A DNA stretch of 55,760 nt, taken from assembly GCA_965657165.1 (NCBI GenBank), contig CBFHNG010000003.1:1-55760 (forward strand). The letters run 5' to 3'. Below the pieces are notes generated by a model. The model ran no database searches. It was not told the DNA's origin and saw only the letters and a program-made list of their open reading frames with translations. The DNA is from UBA3537 sp965657165 (GTDB lineage Bacteria > Bacteroidota > Bacteroidia > Flavobacteriales > Flavobacteriaceae). The position numbers were made by a program, and so were the translations under genes. This document shows positions 7,893 to 17,970 of the stretch, piece after piece (the first letter of the stretch is position 1; the number at the start of each line of letters is the position of its first letter).

Positions 7893-10800
7893 ATGAAACT
7901 TAAACACCTTGCTTTAGTTGTATTTTACAGCTTTAGTTGCTTGTTATGGTCTCAACAAACACCTACAGTTCGTGATTCTACATCCACCACTTTTTCGTTT
8001 AGAGATTTAAACCCTCCTGACCCAAGTAGTGTTATCAATAAATACACCTATGATCCTATAACAGATCGTTATTATTATACTTCAAAAGTTGGTGATTATG
8101 ACATAAAATACCCCATAATTCTTACGCCAAAAGAATTTCAAGCATTGATTCAAAAGGAGAATTTAAAACAATATTATAAAGAAAAATTAGACGCATTTGA
8201 TGGAAAAAAAGAAGGTTCAGAAGATGCGAAAAAGAACTTGATCCCTGACTTGTATGTGAATTCTAAATTTTTTGAAACAATTTTTGGAGGTAATGTTATA
8301 TCAGTTGTACCACAAGGATCTGTGGAAATGGATTTAGGATTGATGTATACAAAACAAGAAAATCCTGCATTTTCACCAAGAAACCAAAGTAATTTAACCT
8401 TTGATTTTGACCAACGCATTAGTTTGAGTTTAATGGGAAAAGTAGGGACACGCTTGCAGGTCAATGCAAATTATGACACACAATCTACGTTTGATTTTCA
8501 AAATTTAATAAAACTAGAATTTGATCCAACTGTTGACGGTGGAGAAGATAATATTCTTCAAAAACTTGAAATAGGAAATGTGAGCATGCCATTGAACAGT
8601 TCATTGATCTCAGGAGCTCAAAGTTTATTTGGTGTAAAAACAGAACTGCAATTTGGGAAAACACGAATTACAGGAGTTTTTTCTGAGCAACAATCAGAAA
8701 CAAGAAGCATTGTGGCACAAGGCGGCGGAACATTACAAGATTTTGACTTTTTTGGATTAGATTATGACGAAAACAGACATTTCTTCTTAGGGCAATATTT
8801 TAGAGAACGCTATGATGAAGCTCTAGAAAACTACCCATTTATTAATTCTCAAGTTCAAATCACTCGAATTGAAGTTTGGGTGACCAACCGAACAAATCAG
8901 ACTCAAAATGTTAGAAATATTTTGGCTTTACAAGATTTAGGAGAATCCTCAAGAATTGGTTTAACTACTCCACCAACAGGGTTTGTTAATGTTGGCCCAA
9001 ATGCATATCCCGACAATGCCAATAATGATTTTGATCCTACGAATATTGGGGGTGCTGGTTCTCAACTTACACAAGCTATTCGAGATATTGCAACCGCACA
9101 ATCGGGATTTTTGATACCAGGTGTCAATGAAGGTTTTGATTATGGGAAGCTAGAAAATGCAAGAAAATTAACACAAGGCAATGAATATACTGTTAATACA
9201 CAATTGGGTTATATTTCTCTAAACCAGCGCCTACAAAACGATGAAGTCTTAGCGGTAGCTTACCAATTTACTGTTGGTGGCCAAGTGTATCAAGTTGGAG
9301 AATTTGCCAATGATGGATTAAATGCAACCGATGTAAGTACAGATATAAATACAGGAAATCAAGTTGTAAATAATCAAAGTCTTGTATTGAAAATGCTAAA
9401 AAGCGCAGTAACAAACGTCAATCTTCCAATTTGGGATTTGATGATGAAAAACATTTATAATACAGGAGCGTATCAACTCTCACAAGAAGATTTTAAATTG
9501 AATATATTTTACAATGAAACCTCTTCTTTGAATTTTATAACTCCAGTTTCTGGAACACCTTTTCCAGCTCCAACAGGAAATGAGGATCCAATAAATGAAA
9601 TACCTCTAATACGTCTTTTTAATTTTGATCGATTAAATTACAACAATGACCCTCAAAATAAGGGGGATGGATTTTTTGATTTTGTTCCTGGTTTGACGGT
9701 CATCCCTCAAAATGGAAAAATTGTTTTTACAAAAATTGAACCTTTTGGAAGTTATCTATTTGAAACCTTACGTTTGAATCCTGCAGAAGATTATCAAGCC
9801 GATGAAACTATTCCAGGAGCTTATAATGCAAATCAACAGAAGTATGTTTACAAATCTTTGTATACGAGTACAAAAACCGCTGCACTTCAGGACAGTGAAA
9901 AAAATAAATTTCAAATTCGGGGGCGCTACAAATCTACAGGTGGTTCTGGGATTCCAATTGGTGCATTTAATGTACCAAGAGGCTCTGTAAAAGTTACTGC
10001 AGGAGGACGTGTGCTGGTAGAAGGAATCGATTATACTGTAAACTACCAAATTGGAACAGTACAAATTTTAGACCCTTCTCTTCAATCTTCAAACACACCA
10101 ATTCAAGTTTCTGTAGAAAATAATGCAGTTTTTGGACAACAAACAAAGCGTTTTACAGGAGTCAATGTTGAACATCAATTCAATGAAAATTTTGTTTTAG
10201 GAGCAACACTTTTGAATTTGAATGAACGCCCAATAACTCAGAAAGCTAATTATGGCACTGAGCCAATCAATAACACAATTTTTGGTGTCAATGGAAATTA
10301 CTCAACAGAAGTACCTTTCCTAACTCGAATGGCTAATAAATTACCCAATATTGATACTGATGCGATATCAAATTTATCCGTTCGTGGGGAATTTGCATAC
10401 TTGAAACCTGGTGCACCAAAAGGCACCGATTTTAATGGAGAAGTGACCTCCTATGTTGATGACTTTGAAGGCACTCAAAATGGCATAAGCTTACTTACAC
10501 CACAATCATGGTTTTTATCGAGTAGACCAAAAGGATTAGGGCGTGTTTATCCTCAGGGGAATGAGGACGATAATGGCTATCAGAATGGCTTTGACAGAGC
10601 ACTTTTGAATTGGTATACTGTTGATCCTATTTTCTATAGCTCCCAAAGACCAGGGGAAATTACAGATGACGATATTTCAGATTTATACACAAGACGCATT
10701 TTTATTGATGAACTTTTTCCAGAAATTGATTTAGTAACAGGACAATATACAGTTATAAACTCTTTAGATTTGGTATACAACCCTACAGAAAGAGGACCTT

Positions 10801-13800
10801 ATAATTATCAGCAAGGGGCAGAAGATGGAATCTTAGATAATCCACAAAATAGTTGGGCTGGAATCTCCAGACAATTAACTTCTACAGATTTTGAACAAGC
10901 CAATGTGGAATATGTAGAGTTTTGGCTGATGGATCCTTTTTTAAATAACCCAACAAATCCAGGAGGAAAACTTGTTCTTAATTTAGGTAATATTTCTGAA
11001 GATGTTATCAAAGACGGTAAAAAACAATACGAAAATGGACTTCCCGCCGATGGTAATATTAGTTTGTTGCCTCAATCTGCATGGGGAACAGTAACACCTC
11101 AAAATCAATCATTAATCTATGCGTTTTCTTCTCAAGGGCAAGAACGCACCAATCAAGATGTTGGTCTAGATGGGTATGATGATTTGGAAGAAAGTAATAC
11201 AACTGATCCTAGATTCTCAGCGTTTTCAAATTTGGCCGATCCAGCTAATGACAATTACACATATTATTTGAATACCTCTGGAGATATTTTTGACAGATAC
11301 AAACGATACAATGGTCTTGAAGGCAATTCTCCAGATGTTTTTAGTGAAACTAATAGAGGCTCTACAACGCAACCCGATGTAGAAGACATCAACAGAGATA
11401 ACACAATGAATACGATTGATAGTTATTATGAATATGAAATTGACATCAATTCTGCAGCACTAAATAACCCAAATAGCCCATATATTGTTGATCGAAAGAC
11501 GGTTACTGGCATAACATTACCAAACGGCTCACAATCTGGAAATATAAACTGGTATCAATTTAGAATTCCGCTAACAGAATTTACCGATGCTATTGGAGGG
11601 ATTTCAGATTTTAGATCCATTCGTTTTACAAGATTGTATTTAAAAGATTTCACACAAAAAACAGTACTAAGATTTGGTACTTTTGATTTGGTACGCAGTG
11701 ATTGGAGACGTTTTTTACAATCTCTGGACGATGATTCAGATGCTGCTACATTACTGGAACCCACAGATTTTAGTGTTGGCATTGTTGGAATTCAAGAAAA
11801 TGACGGGAGTTATGTTTCACCGCCAAACGTTCAGCGCGAACAATTGAATAACAACAACACCGTTGTTCGTCAAAATGAACAATCACTTGTTGTTGATGTT
11901 TGTGATTTGGAGCGATTGGATTCTAGAGCTGTTTTCAAAAACATCAATGTAGACATGCGCCAATATAAAAAACTAAAAATGTTTATCCATGCAGAAGATG
12001 GCGAGGCAGATAGTTTTGAGCAAGGAAATTTGGTTGCCTTTGTGCGTATGGGGAATGATTTTACACAAAATTATTATCAATTAGAAATACCTCTTCGAAA
12101 ATCATCAGGTGCCACAGGGGCATCAGATTCTGAAGTCTGGCCAGAGTACAATGAGCTTAATATTTCTTTAGAACTTTTAGAAAAAATAAAAGCCCTTGGT
12201 ATCAGTCAAGGAACACTAACCAATGAAGATCCTACATTTTATAATGTTATTGATGGAGTACTTCAAGAAACTCCAGTCGGAGAGTTTTCACCTTTTACAT
12301 TGGATTTAAATTCAACACAAACAGAAGCGCCATTTGAGCAGCGTATTGCCATAAAAGGGAATCCAAATTTTGGAGATATTCGCTCACTTATGGTGGGAAT
12401 AAAAAATATAGGATCATCAAGTCAATGTGCAGAAGTTTGGTTCAATGAATTGCGCCTTGCCGAAATGGATAATGAAGGCGGTTGGGCGGCAATTATGAGC
12501 ATGGACACCAATATTGCAGATTTTATGAATATCAATGCCACTGCAAAGCGAAGTACCACAGGTTTTGGAAATATAGATCAAGGACCAAATGAGCGTAGTC
12601 GAGAAGATTTAAAACAATATGACTTTGTTACAAACATGAACATTGGGCAATTGTTACCTAAAAAATGGGGTCTTCAAATTCCTTTCAATTATGGACAAAG
12701 TGAAACATTAATCACTCCAGAATATGATCAGCAGTACAAAGATTTAAAACTTCAAAATCGTTTGGATGCTGCAGAAACAAATGAAGAACGCGATCGCATT
12801 CGGATGCAATCGGAGGATTATACAAAACGAAAAAGTATCAATTTTATAGGTGTTAAAAAACAACGTACAGGAGATGCCAAACCAAAGGTTTATGATGTTG
12901 AAAATTTAACCCTTAATTATTCTTACAACGAAATGACACATAGAGATTTTGAAATTGAAAATTCTCTTGATCAAAACGTTCGTGTTGGGGCTAATTACAG
13001 CTACAGTTTTCAGCCTTTAAATTTTGAACCCTTCAAGAAAAAAGATTCATTATTTAATGGTAAATATTGGAAGATTATAAAGGATTTCAACCTCAATTTA
13101 ATGCCATCAAGCTTAACCATCAATTCCGATATAATTCGTCAATTTAATAGTCAAAAATTTAGAGATGCTGAACTGGGAGCAAATAACATTTCAGTTGATG
13201 AACTGATTCGGAGAAACTATACGTTTGACTTGCAATACACATTAAATTATCAGTTGACAAATGCATTAAGTTTGAATTTTACGTCGTCCAATAATCACAT
13301 TGTTCGTAATTATTTTATAAATGATGATCTAAATGGCGACCAAGATCCAACGCTAGGCGTTTGGGATCGATTCTTTGACTTTGGTGACCCCAATAGACAT
13401 TCTCAGCAATTGGGCATAAATTACCAACTGCCTCTAAATAAAATACCCACGCTAAGTTTCTTGACCGCCAATTATAGCTATACTGGAGATTTCTTGTGGA
13501 CCAAAGGTTCAGATCTTTTTGGCCAGTTGAATGTTAATGGACAAACCTACGATTTAGGAAATTCTATTTCAAATGCAAATCAACATAACTTGAACACTTC
13601 TTTTGATATGCGTAAACTTTACCGATATATTGGGGTAAAAAAATCGAAATCAAGAAGGCCATCACGAGTACAAAGTAATGCCAATAACAGAACTCAGCGA
13701 ACAAATTCAAAAAAGAAATTTAACTTAAAAGATTTTGGTATTGGATTGTTAACAAGCATCGATAGAATGCAAATAAATTATTCTGAAAATAACAGTTCAT

Positions 13801-15110
13801 TCTTGCCTGGGTATTTACCAACTCCAGGGTTTATAGGCACCATGAAACCTACTTTTGGATACACTATGGGCAGTCAGCGCGATGTTCGTCATATTGCGGC
13901 TCAAAATGGTTGGTTAACAACATTTGATCAGTTTAATCAACAATATTCTGAAACACATAACGAAAATTTAGATTACTCCATTAATACTGAACCTATTTCT
14001 GATTTAAAAATTGATTTTACAGGAGGTAAAACCTATGCTACAAATTTTACAGAAAACTTCAATACAACAGACACCAGTGGTGATGGCTTGAGTAATACCT
14101 ACAATGCTTTGATTCAGAACACATTTGGTAATTTTAATATTTCAACATCATTAATCAAAACTGCCTTTAGCAAAAGTGATGAGGTGAGCTCTGCACCATT
14201 TGAAGATTTTAAAAACAATCGTTTAGAAATAGCAAATCGTTTGGCCCAGAATTTTTATGGCAATGGTACCTATGCAACAGATGCAGAAGGGTACCCTCTT
14301 GGATTTGGAAAAAATAGTCAGTCTGTGTTGCTGCCCGCATTTTTGTCGGCGTACTCTGGGAAAAAGGCGAGTAAAATAAGTTTGGATGCTTTTCGAGACA
14401 TTCCTATTCCAAATTGGACCTTGAAATATACAGGATTTATGAGGAACAAATGGTTCAAAAAAAGGTTTAAACGATTTTCTATTACTCATGGATATCGCTC
14501 ATCTTACACCATAAATCAATTCCGCACAAATTTAGACTATAAAGCTGCAGATCCTACTCTGGATTATGCCAGCCAAAACCCCGATGTTTTAGATCAATCA
14601 GGAAATTTTAAGGCTCAAACGCTTTTTAGTAATGTGAACTTAGTAGAGCAATTTAGTCCATTGATAAAAGTTGATTTTGAAATGAAAAATTCAATTAAGG
14701 TTACAACAGAAATCAAAAAGGACAGAAGTCTTTCTATAAGTTTTGATAATAATTTGTTGACTGAGATTCAAGGCTATGAATATATTTTTGGATTGGGTTA
14801 TCGCATCAAAGATTTAAGAATTCGTTCGAAATTGGCTGGACCAAAAAAAGTTATTAAAAGTGATTTGAATATGAAAGCCGACTTATCTGTGAGAAATAAT
14901 AAAACCATTATAAGATATTTGGATTTAGATAATAATCAAGTGAGTGCAGGTCAAACCATTTGGAGTCTCAAATATGCTGCAGATTACGCCTTTAGCAATA
15001 ATTTGACAGCCATATTCTATTTTGACTATGCTTTTTCGGAGTATGCTATTTCAACAGCATTTCCACAAACAACCATTAGATCTGGATTTACATTGCGATA
15101 TAACTTTTAA
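7893..15110 (+). CDS. sprA: SprA, outer-membrane translocon of the type IX secretion system
   Basis: SprA (Sov in Porphyromonas) forms the very large outer-membrane barrel through which type IX cargo leaves the cell; in gliding flavobacteria it is needed for motility and adhesin export. I start it at the ATG at 7893, which gives a clean signal peptide (MKLKHLALVV through LLWSQ). A TTG at 7872 in frame would only add seven residues. The product has 2405 residues, the size expected for SprA. The body is rich in Asn, Asp and aromatic residues, with many barrel-like alternating strands, and ends in an aromatic C-terminus (TLRYNF). The frame has no interruption. gcvH follows after 26 bases. Confidence 0.95.
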   Translation: MKLKHLALVVFYSFSCLLWSQQTPTVRDSTSTTFSFRDLNPPDPSSVINKYTYDPITDRYYYTSKVGDYDIKYPIILTPKEFQALIQKENLKQYYKEKLDAFDGKKEGSEDAKKNLIPDLYVNSKFFETIFGGNVISVVPQGSVEMDLGLMYTKQENPAFSPRNQSNLTFDFDQRISLSLMGKVGTRLQVNANYDTQSTFDFQNLIKLEFDPTVDGGEDNILQKLEIGNVSMPLNSSLISGAQSLFGVKTELQFGKTRITGVFSEQQSETRSIVAQGGGTLQDFDFFGLDYDENRHFFLGQYFRERYDEALENYPFINSQVQITRIEVWVTNRTNQTQNVRNILALQDLGESSRIGLTTPPTGFVNVGPNAYPDNANNDFDPTNIGGAGSQLTQAIRDIATAQSGFLIPGVNEGFDYGKLENARKLTQGNEYTVNTQLGYISLNQRLQNDEVLAVAYQFTVGGQVYQVGEFANDGLNATDVSTDINTGNQVVNNQSLVLKMLKSAVTNVNLPIWDLMMKNIYNTGAYQLSQEDFKLNIFYNETSSLNFITPVSGTPFPAPTGNEDPINEIPLIRLFNFDRLNYNNDPQNKGDGFFDFVPGLTVIPQNGKIVFTKIEPFGSYLFETLRLNPAEDYQADETIPGAYNANQQKYVYKSLYTSTKTAALQDSEKNKFQIRGRYKSTGGSGIPIGAFNVPRGSVKVTAGGRVLVEGIDYTVNYQIGTVQILDPSLQSSNTPIQVSVENNAVFGQQTKRFTGVNVEHQFNENFVLGATLLNLNERPITQKANYGTEPINNTIFGVNGNYSTEVPFLTRMANKLPNIDTDAISNLSVRGEFAYLKPGAPKGTDFNGEVTSYVDDFEGTQNGISLLTPQSWFLSSRPKGLGRVYPQGNEDDNGYQNGFDRALLNWYTVDPIFYSSQRPGEITDDDISDLYTRRIFIDELFPEIDLVTGQYTVINSLDLVYNPTERGPYNYQQGAEDGILDNPQNSWAGISRQLTSTDFEQANVEYVEFWLMDPFLNNPTNPGGKLVLNLGNISEDVIKDGKKQYENGLPADGNISLLPQSAWGTVTPQNQSLIYAFSSQGQERTNQDVGLDGYDDLEESNTTDPRFSAFSNLADPANDNYTYYLNTSGDIFDRYKRYNGLEGNSPDVFSETNRGSTTQPDVEDINRDNTMNTIDSYYEYEIDINSAALNNPNSPYIVDRKTVTGITLPNGSQSGNINWYQFRIPLTEFTDAIGGISDFRSIRFTRLYLKDFTQKTVLRFGTFDLVRSDWRRFLQSLDDDSDAATLLEPTDFSVGIVGIQENDGSYVSPPNVQREQLNNNNTVVRQNEQSLVVDVCDLERLDSRAVFKNINVDMRQYKKLKMFIHAEDGEADSFEQGNLVAFVRMGNDFTQNYYQLEIPLRKSSGATGASDSEVWPEYNELNISLELLEKIKALGISQGTLTNEDPTFYNVIDGVLQETPVGEFSPFTLDLNSTQTEAPFEQRIAIKGNPNFGDIRSLMVGIKNIGSSSQCAEVWFNELRLAEMDNEGGWAAIMSMDTNIADFMNINATAKRSTTGFGNIDQGPNERSREDLKQYDFVTNMNIGQLLPKKWGLQIPFNYGQSETLITPEYDQQYKDLKLQNRLDAAETNEERDRIRMQSEDYTKRKSINFIGVKKQRTGDAKPKVYDVENLTLNYSYNEMTHRDFEIENSLDQNVRVGANYSYSFQPLNFEPFKKKDSLFNGKYWKIIKDFNLNLMPSSLTINSDIIRQFNSQKFRDAELGANNISVDELIRRNYTFDLQYTLNYQLTNALSLNFTSSNNHIVRNYFINDDLNGDQDPTLGVWDRFFDFGDPNRHSQQLGINYQLPLNKIPTLSFLTANYSYTGDFLWTKGSDLFGQLNVNGQTYDLGNSISNANQHNLNTSFDMRKLYRYIGVKKSKSRRPSRVQSNANNRTQRTNSKKKFNLKDFGIGLLTSIDRMQINYSENNSSFLPGYLPTPGFIGTMKPTFGYTMGSQRDVRHIAAQNGWLTTFDQFNQQYSETHNENLDYSINTEPISDLKIDFTGGKTYATNFTENFNTTDTSGDGLSNTYNALIQNTFGNFNISTSLIKTAFSKSDEVSSAPFEDFKNNRLEIANRLAQNFYGNGTYATDAEGYPLGFGKNSQSVLLPAFLSAYSGKKASKISLDAFRDIPIPNWTLKYTGFMRNKWFKKRFKRFSITHGYRSSYTINQFRTNLDYKAADPTLDYASQNPDVLDQSGNFKAQTLFSNVNLVEQFSPLIKVDFEMKNSIKVTTEIKKDRSLSISFDNNLLTEIQGYEYIFGLGYRIKDLRIRSKLAGPKKVIKSDLNMKADLSVRNNKTIIRYLDLDNNQVSAGQTIWSLKYAADYAFSNNLTAIFYFDYAFSEYAISTAFPQTTIRSGFTLRYNF

Positions 15111-15136
15111 AATTAACACTTACAAAAATTAATAAA

Positions 15137-15517
15137 ATGAATGTACCTGAAGAATTAAAATACACAAAAGACCACGAGTGGGTTCGTTTAGAAGGTGACG
15201 TGCTCACTATTGGAATCACAGATTTTGCACAAAGTGAACTAGGAGACATCGTATATGTGGAAGTCGACACATTGGATGAAACTCTAGAAGCCGAAGAAGT
15301 TTTTGGAACTGTTGAAGCTGTAAAAACAGTTTCAGATTTGTTTCTTCCTGTAGCAGGAGAAATTATTGAATTTAATGAAGCTTTGGAAGACGAGCCAGAA
15401 AAAGTAAATGACGATCCTTATGGATCAGGTTGGATGATTAAACTTAAATGTACAGATGCTTCTGAGCTTGACGAATTGCTTTCTGCCGGCGATTACAAAT
15501 CATTGATTGGTGGTTAA
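15137..15517 (+). CDS. gcvH: glycine cleavage system H protein
   Basis: The H protein is the lipoylated shuttle of the glycine cleavage complex, passing the aminomethyl group between the P and T proteins and being reoxidised by the L protein. The lipoyl lysine is K63 in GTVEAVKTVSD. The 126-residue length and the fold pattern (EWVRLEGD, GDIVYVEV) are standard. No other glycine cleavage gene is nearby. The end of the gene overlaps the start of the VanZ-like gene, so the two are translationally coupled. Confidence 0.96.
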   Translation: MNVPEELKYTKDHEWVRLEGDVLTIGITDFAQSELGDIVYVEVDTLDETLEAEEVFGTVEAVKTVSDLFLPVAGEIIEFNEALEDEPEKVNDDPYGSGWMIKLKCTDASELDELLSAGDYKSLIGG

Positions 15518-15893
15518 AAAAAAGCGAATTCATATAGTAGCAATTGGCTACATCATTCTTTTGACCGTTGGTAGTTTGGCAAAAATCAATCATCAATCTA
15601 CATTTGATATTAAGTTTGAAGACAAGATTGTTCATTTTTTGGCTTACGCTATACTTTGCTTATTAGTTTTTTTGTCTTTGTATAACAAAGGAATAAATAA
15701 AAGTTTGACCTATGCTGCTCTATTTTCGATTATTTTTGGCATAATCCTTGAGCTTTTACAAGGCATGACGCCACACACAAGAGTTTCTGATGGATTAGAT
15801 GTTGTGGCAAACACACTAGGGATATTAGTGATGGTCGCTTTTATTAGTTGGAAAAAACAAACGCTTGTTAAAAAACTTCAAACGTTTATGTGA
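15507..15893 (+). CDS. VanZ-like family membrane protein
   Basis: This small integral membrane protein has four hydrophobic segments, near residues 10-24, 45-62, 67-88 and 98-113. The third and fourth carry the pattern E-L-L-Q, then R-V-S-D, then N-T-L-G, typical of VanZ/YetF-like proteins. The biochemical role of the family is not settled. There is no ATG near the front: translation must begin at TTG (15507) or GTG (15510), inside the end of gcvH and in another frame. The start is therefore uncertain by one codon or more. Close linkage to gcvH and the TonB-like gene suggests one transcript. Confidence 0.8.
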   Translation: MVVKKKRIHIVAIGYIILLTVGSLAKINHQSTFDIKFEDKIVHFLAYAILCLLVFLSLYNKGINKSLTYAALFSIIFGIILELLQGMTPHTRVSDGLDVVANTLGILVMVAFISWKKQTLVKKLQTFM

Positions 15894-15937
15894 TTTTTAT
15901 TTTTTTTATTTAATTTAACCCCCATAAAACACACACA

Positions 15938-16657
15938 ATGGAATCAAAGAAAAACCCAAAAGCAGACGTCAGCAGAAATGGCTCTATTTATTTTGCTGTT
16001 GGATTAGCATTGATGTTATTTTTAACATATTCTACGCTGAACTACAAAACTTATGACAAATCTGATATTGATATCGGAAAACTTAATCTAGACGAAGAAC
16101 TAGATGAAGAAATACCAATTATAGAACAAGTTATTCCACCGCCACCACCACCACCACCCCCAGCAGCGCCAGAAGTTATTGAGGTTGTGGAAGATGAAGA
16201 GGAAATTGAAGAAACAGTCATAGAGTCAACAGAAACAGACCAAGAAGAAGAAATTGTTGAGGTTGAGGAAATTGAAGTTGAAGAAGTTGTAGAAGATGTT
16301 GAGGTTCCTTTTGCAGTGATTGAAAACGTACCAGAATACCCTGGTTGCGAGCGTGGATCCAATGCTGATAAGCGTAAGTGTATGTCAGATAAGATTGCTA
16401 AATTCGTTCGTCGTAAATTCAATACAGATTTAGCTGGAGATTTAGGACTATCTGGAAGACAGCGTATTAGTGTAATATTTAAAATTGACAAAAACGGAAA
16501 TGTTACTGGAGTACGTTCTAGAGCGCCACACCCAAGGTTAGAAAAAGAAGCAGCACGAGTAATTAATATGTTGCCTAAAATGAAACCAGGTCGACAAAGA
16601 GGAAAGCCAGTAATTGTACCTTACTCTTTGCCCATTACTTTTCAAGTACAAGATTAA
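15938..16657 (+). CDS. TonB-like energy transducer
   Basis: The protein has the TonB plan: a single N-terminal membrane helix (about residues 17-33), a periplasmic spacer, and a C-terminal TonB-type domain (about 155-239, with GRQRISVIFKIDKNGNV and PYSLPITFQV). The spacer is a run of nine prolines (67-75) followed by an acidic stretch of about 45 residues rich in Glu and Val. TonB proteins carry proton-motive energy from ExbB/ExbD to outer-membrane receptors; an ExbB/ExbD operon lies 2.8 kb downstream. Its place at the end of the sprA-gcvH-vanZ run may mean it serves the cell envelope rather than one receptor. The target is unknown. Confidence 0.87.
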   Translation: MESKKNPKADVSRNGSIYFAVGLALMLFLTYSTLNYKTYDKSDIDIGKLNLDEELDEEIPIIEQVIPPPPPPPPPAAPEVIEVVEDEEEIEETVIESTETDQEEEIVEVEEIEVEEVVEDVEVPFAVIENVPEYPGCERGSNADKRKCMSDKIAKFVRRKFNTDLAGDLGLSGRQRISVIFKIDKNGNVTGVRSRAPHPRLEKEAARVINMLPKMKPGRQRGKPVIVPYSLPITFQVQD

Positions 16658-16677
16658 ATTCTTTTTAAATAGTAACG

Positions 16678-16704
16678 AAAATCCCGCTGTTTGCGGGATT
16701 TTTT
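16678..16704 (+). terminator. terminator between the TonB-like gene and the convergent protease gene
   Basis: A perfect 10-bp stem (16678-16687 with 16693-16702) with a 5-base loop is followed by T residues. It touches the stop codon of the minus-strand protease gene and has a short A-run on its left, so it may end transcripts from both sides. Confidence 0.88.
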
Positions 16705-17128
16705 ATTTTAAATACAGGTAGTTTTTATCGTAATCAATTATGGCTTTGCCTTTCTTTAGAACATCTGCCCCAATAATACCATCAACAGTAGGCAGATTTG
16801 CAGCAATAAAGGCCGTATTTATGGGATTCAAATCTATCAGAGCAATAGTGCATTTTTCCAAACACCATTGTCCAAATTTCAGTTGATTTTTGTGTGAAAC
16901 AAACGCATCAATTTGCTCTGGACCAGCACCACTAGCTTTTATTTGTGATGCTTCAGAAATTAGTTTAAATTTTTCTTTTAAATTTTTATCTACAAAAGTT
17001 GTAGAAGCCCCAGTGTCCAAAATAAAGTGCCCTTTTACGCCGTTTATTTTTGCAATTACTTTGTAATGATTACTTTTAATAAAATGCAATTTTACTTTAT
17101 GAAATTGATTTTCAGACAAAAACTGCAT
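16703..17128 (-). CDS. retropepsin-like aspartic protease family protein
   Basis: The catalytic motif is ILDTGAST, with D38-T-G-A at residues 38-41, and the C-terminal signature is GIIGADVLKKGKAIIDY, where IIGxDxL is the conserved segment after the flap. At 141 residues it holds one lobe, so like retropepsins it should act as a dimer. No signal peptide is apparent, so it is probably cytoplasmic. The substrate is unknown. I use the ATG at 17128; a TTG at 17149 would add seven residues and also fits the promoter box at 17166-17173. It is transcribed divergently from tatD. Confidence 0.82.
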   Translation of the reverse strand: MQFLSENQFHKVKLHFIKSNHYKVIAKINGVKGHFILDTGASTTFVDKNLKEKFKLISEASQIKASGAGPEQIDAFVSHKNQLKFGQWCLEKCTIALIDLNPINTAFIAANLPTVDGIIGADVLKKGKAIIDYDKNYLYLK

Positions 17129-17165
17129 TAAAGAACCATTATTTTTCAAGGCGTTTATTTTTTAA

Positions 17166-17173
17166 CAAAGATA
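17166..17173 (-). promoter_or_regulatory. -7 box for the aspartic protease gene
   Basis: On the minus strand this reads TATCTTTG, a TAnnTTTG match. Only 13 bases separate it from the plus-strand tatD box, so the two polymerase sites must overlap. Confidence 0.45.
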
Positions 17174-17186
17174 CTACACAAAATAG

Positions 17187-17194
17187 TACTTTTG
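17187..17194 (+). promoter_or_regulatory. -7 box for tatD
   Basis: TACTTTTG matches TAnnTTTG and ends 4 bases before the tatD ATG at 17199. The predicted transcript starts at or beside the ATG and so is leaderless. Confidence 0.6.
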
Positions 17195-17198
17195 TATC

Positions 17199-17966
17199 AT
17201 GATCATAACCGATACACACACACATCTCTATAGCGAAGCATTTGACAACGATCGTGATGAAATGATTTCTAGAGCAATTGCCGCTGGTGTCACACGTTTT
17301 TTTGTACCAGCCATAGACTCTACCTATTCCGAAAGTATGTATGCCTTGGAACGCAAATATCCCACCCATGTGTTTTTAATGATGGGCGTACATCCTACTC
17401 ATATAAAAGACAACTATAAAGAGGAGTTAGACCATGTAAAACAGGCTTTGGAAACTCGAAAGTTTGTAGCCATTGGTGAAATTGGAATTGATTTGTATTG
17501 GGATAAATCAACCTTAAAAAAGCAACAAGAAGCATTTCAAATTCAAATACATCTGGCCAAACGCTATAAACTCCCTATTGTGATTCATTGTAGAGATGCT
17601 TTTGATGAAGTTTTTGAAATTTTAGAAGAAGAAAAATCTGAGGATTTATTTGGGATTTTTCATTGTTTTACAGGAACATTAGAGCAAGCTCACCGCGCCA
17701 TTTCGTACAATATGAAACTTGGTATTGGGGGTGTTGTTACCTTTAAAAATGGAAAAATAGACCAATTTTTATCACAAATTGATTTAACACATATTGTGTT
17801 GGAAACAGACGCTCCTTATTTGGCTCCTGTGCCATACAGAGGAAAGCGCAATGAAAGTCTCTACATTGTTGAAGTATTGGAAAAACTTTCTTCAATTTAT
17901 GGTCTAAGCCCAAAAAATATTGCCGAAATTACAACCAAAAACTCAAAAGATATTTTTAATATTTAA
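17199..17966 (+). CDS. tatD: TatD family metal-dependent DNase
   Basis: TatD proteins are TIM-barrel metallohydrolases; characterised members act as 3'-5' exonucleases on damaged DNA. Metal ligands are visible: H7 and H9 in TDTHTHLY, the Glu of GEIGIDLYWD, the His of VIHCRDAF and IFHCFTGT, and the Asp of LETDAPYLAP. The length of 255 residues is normal. The promoter box lies 4 bases from the ATG. The asparaginase ATG follows 4 bases after the stop, so the two genes form an operon. Confidence 0.94.
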   Translation: MIITDTHTHLYSEAFDNDRDEMISRAIAAGVTRFFVPAIDSTYSESMYALERKYPTHVFLMMGVHPTHIKDNYKEELDHVKQALETRKFVAIGEIGIDLYWDKSTLKKQQEAFQIQIHLAKRYKLPIVIHCRDAFDEVFEILEEEKSEDLFGIFHCFTGTLEQAHRAISYNMKLGIGGVVTFKNGKIDQFLSQIDLTHIVLETDAPYLAPVPYRGKRNESLYIVEVLEKLSSIYGLSPKNIAEITTKNSKDIFNI

Positions 17967-17970
17967 CCCA

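Noticed and set aside
8174..8464. Antisense frame within sprA
   Set aside because: No start signal and no protein-like pattern; it is a shadow of the sprA reading frame.
16118..16170. CCA/CCX microsatellite-like run as a repeat element
   Set aside because: It is simply codons for a proline run in the TonB-like spacer.
16051..16491. Long antisense frame of 146 codons, rich in Ser and Gly, opposite the TonB-like gene
   Set aside because: It arises from the acidic and proline-rich codons of the plus strand gene, which read as Ser/Thr and Gly on the other strand; no promoter or start supports it.
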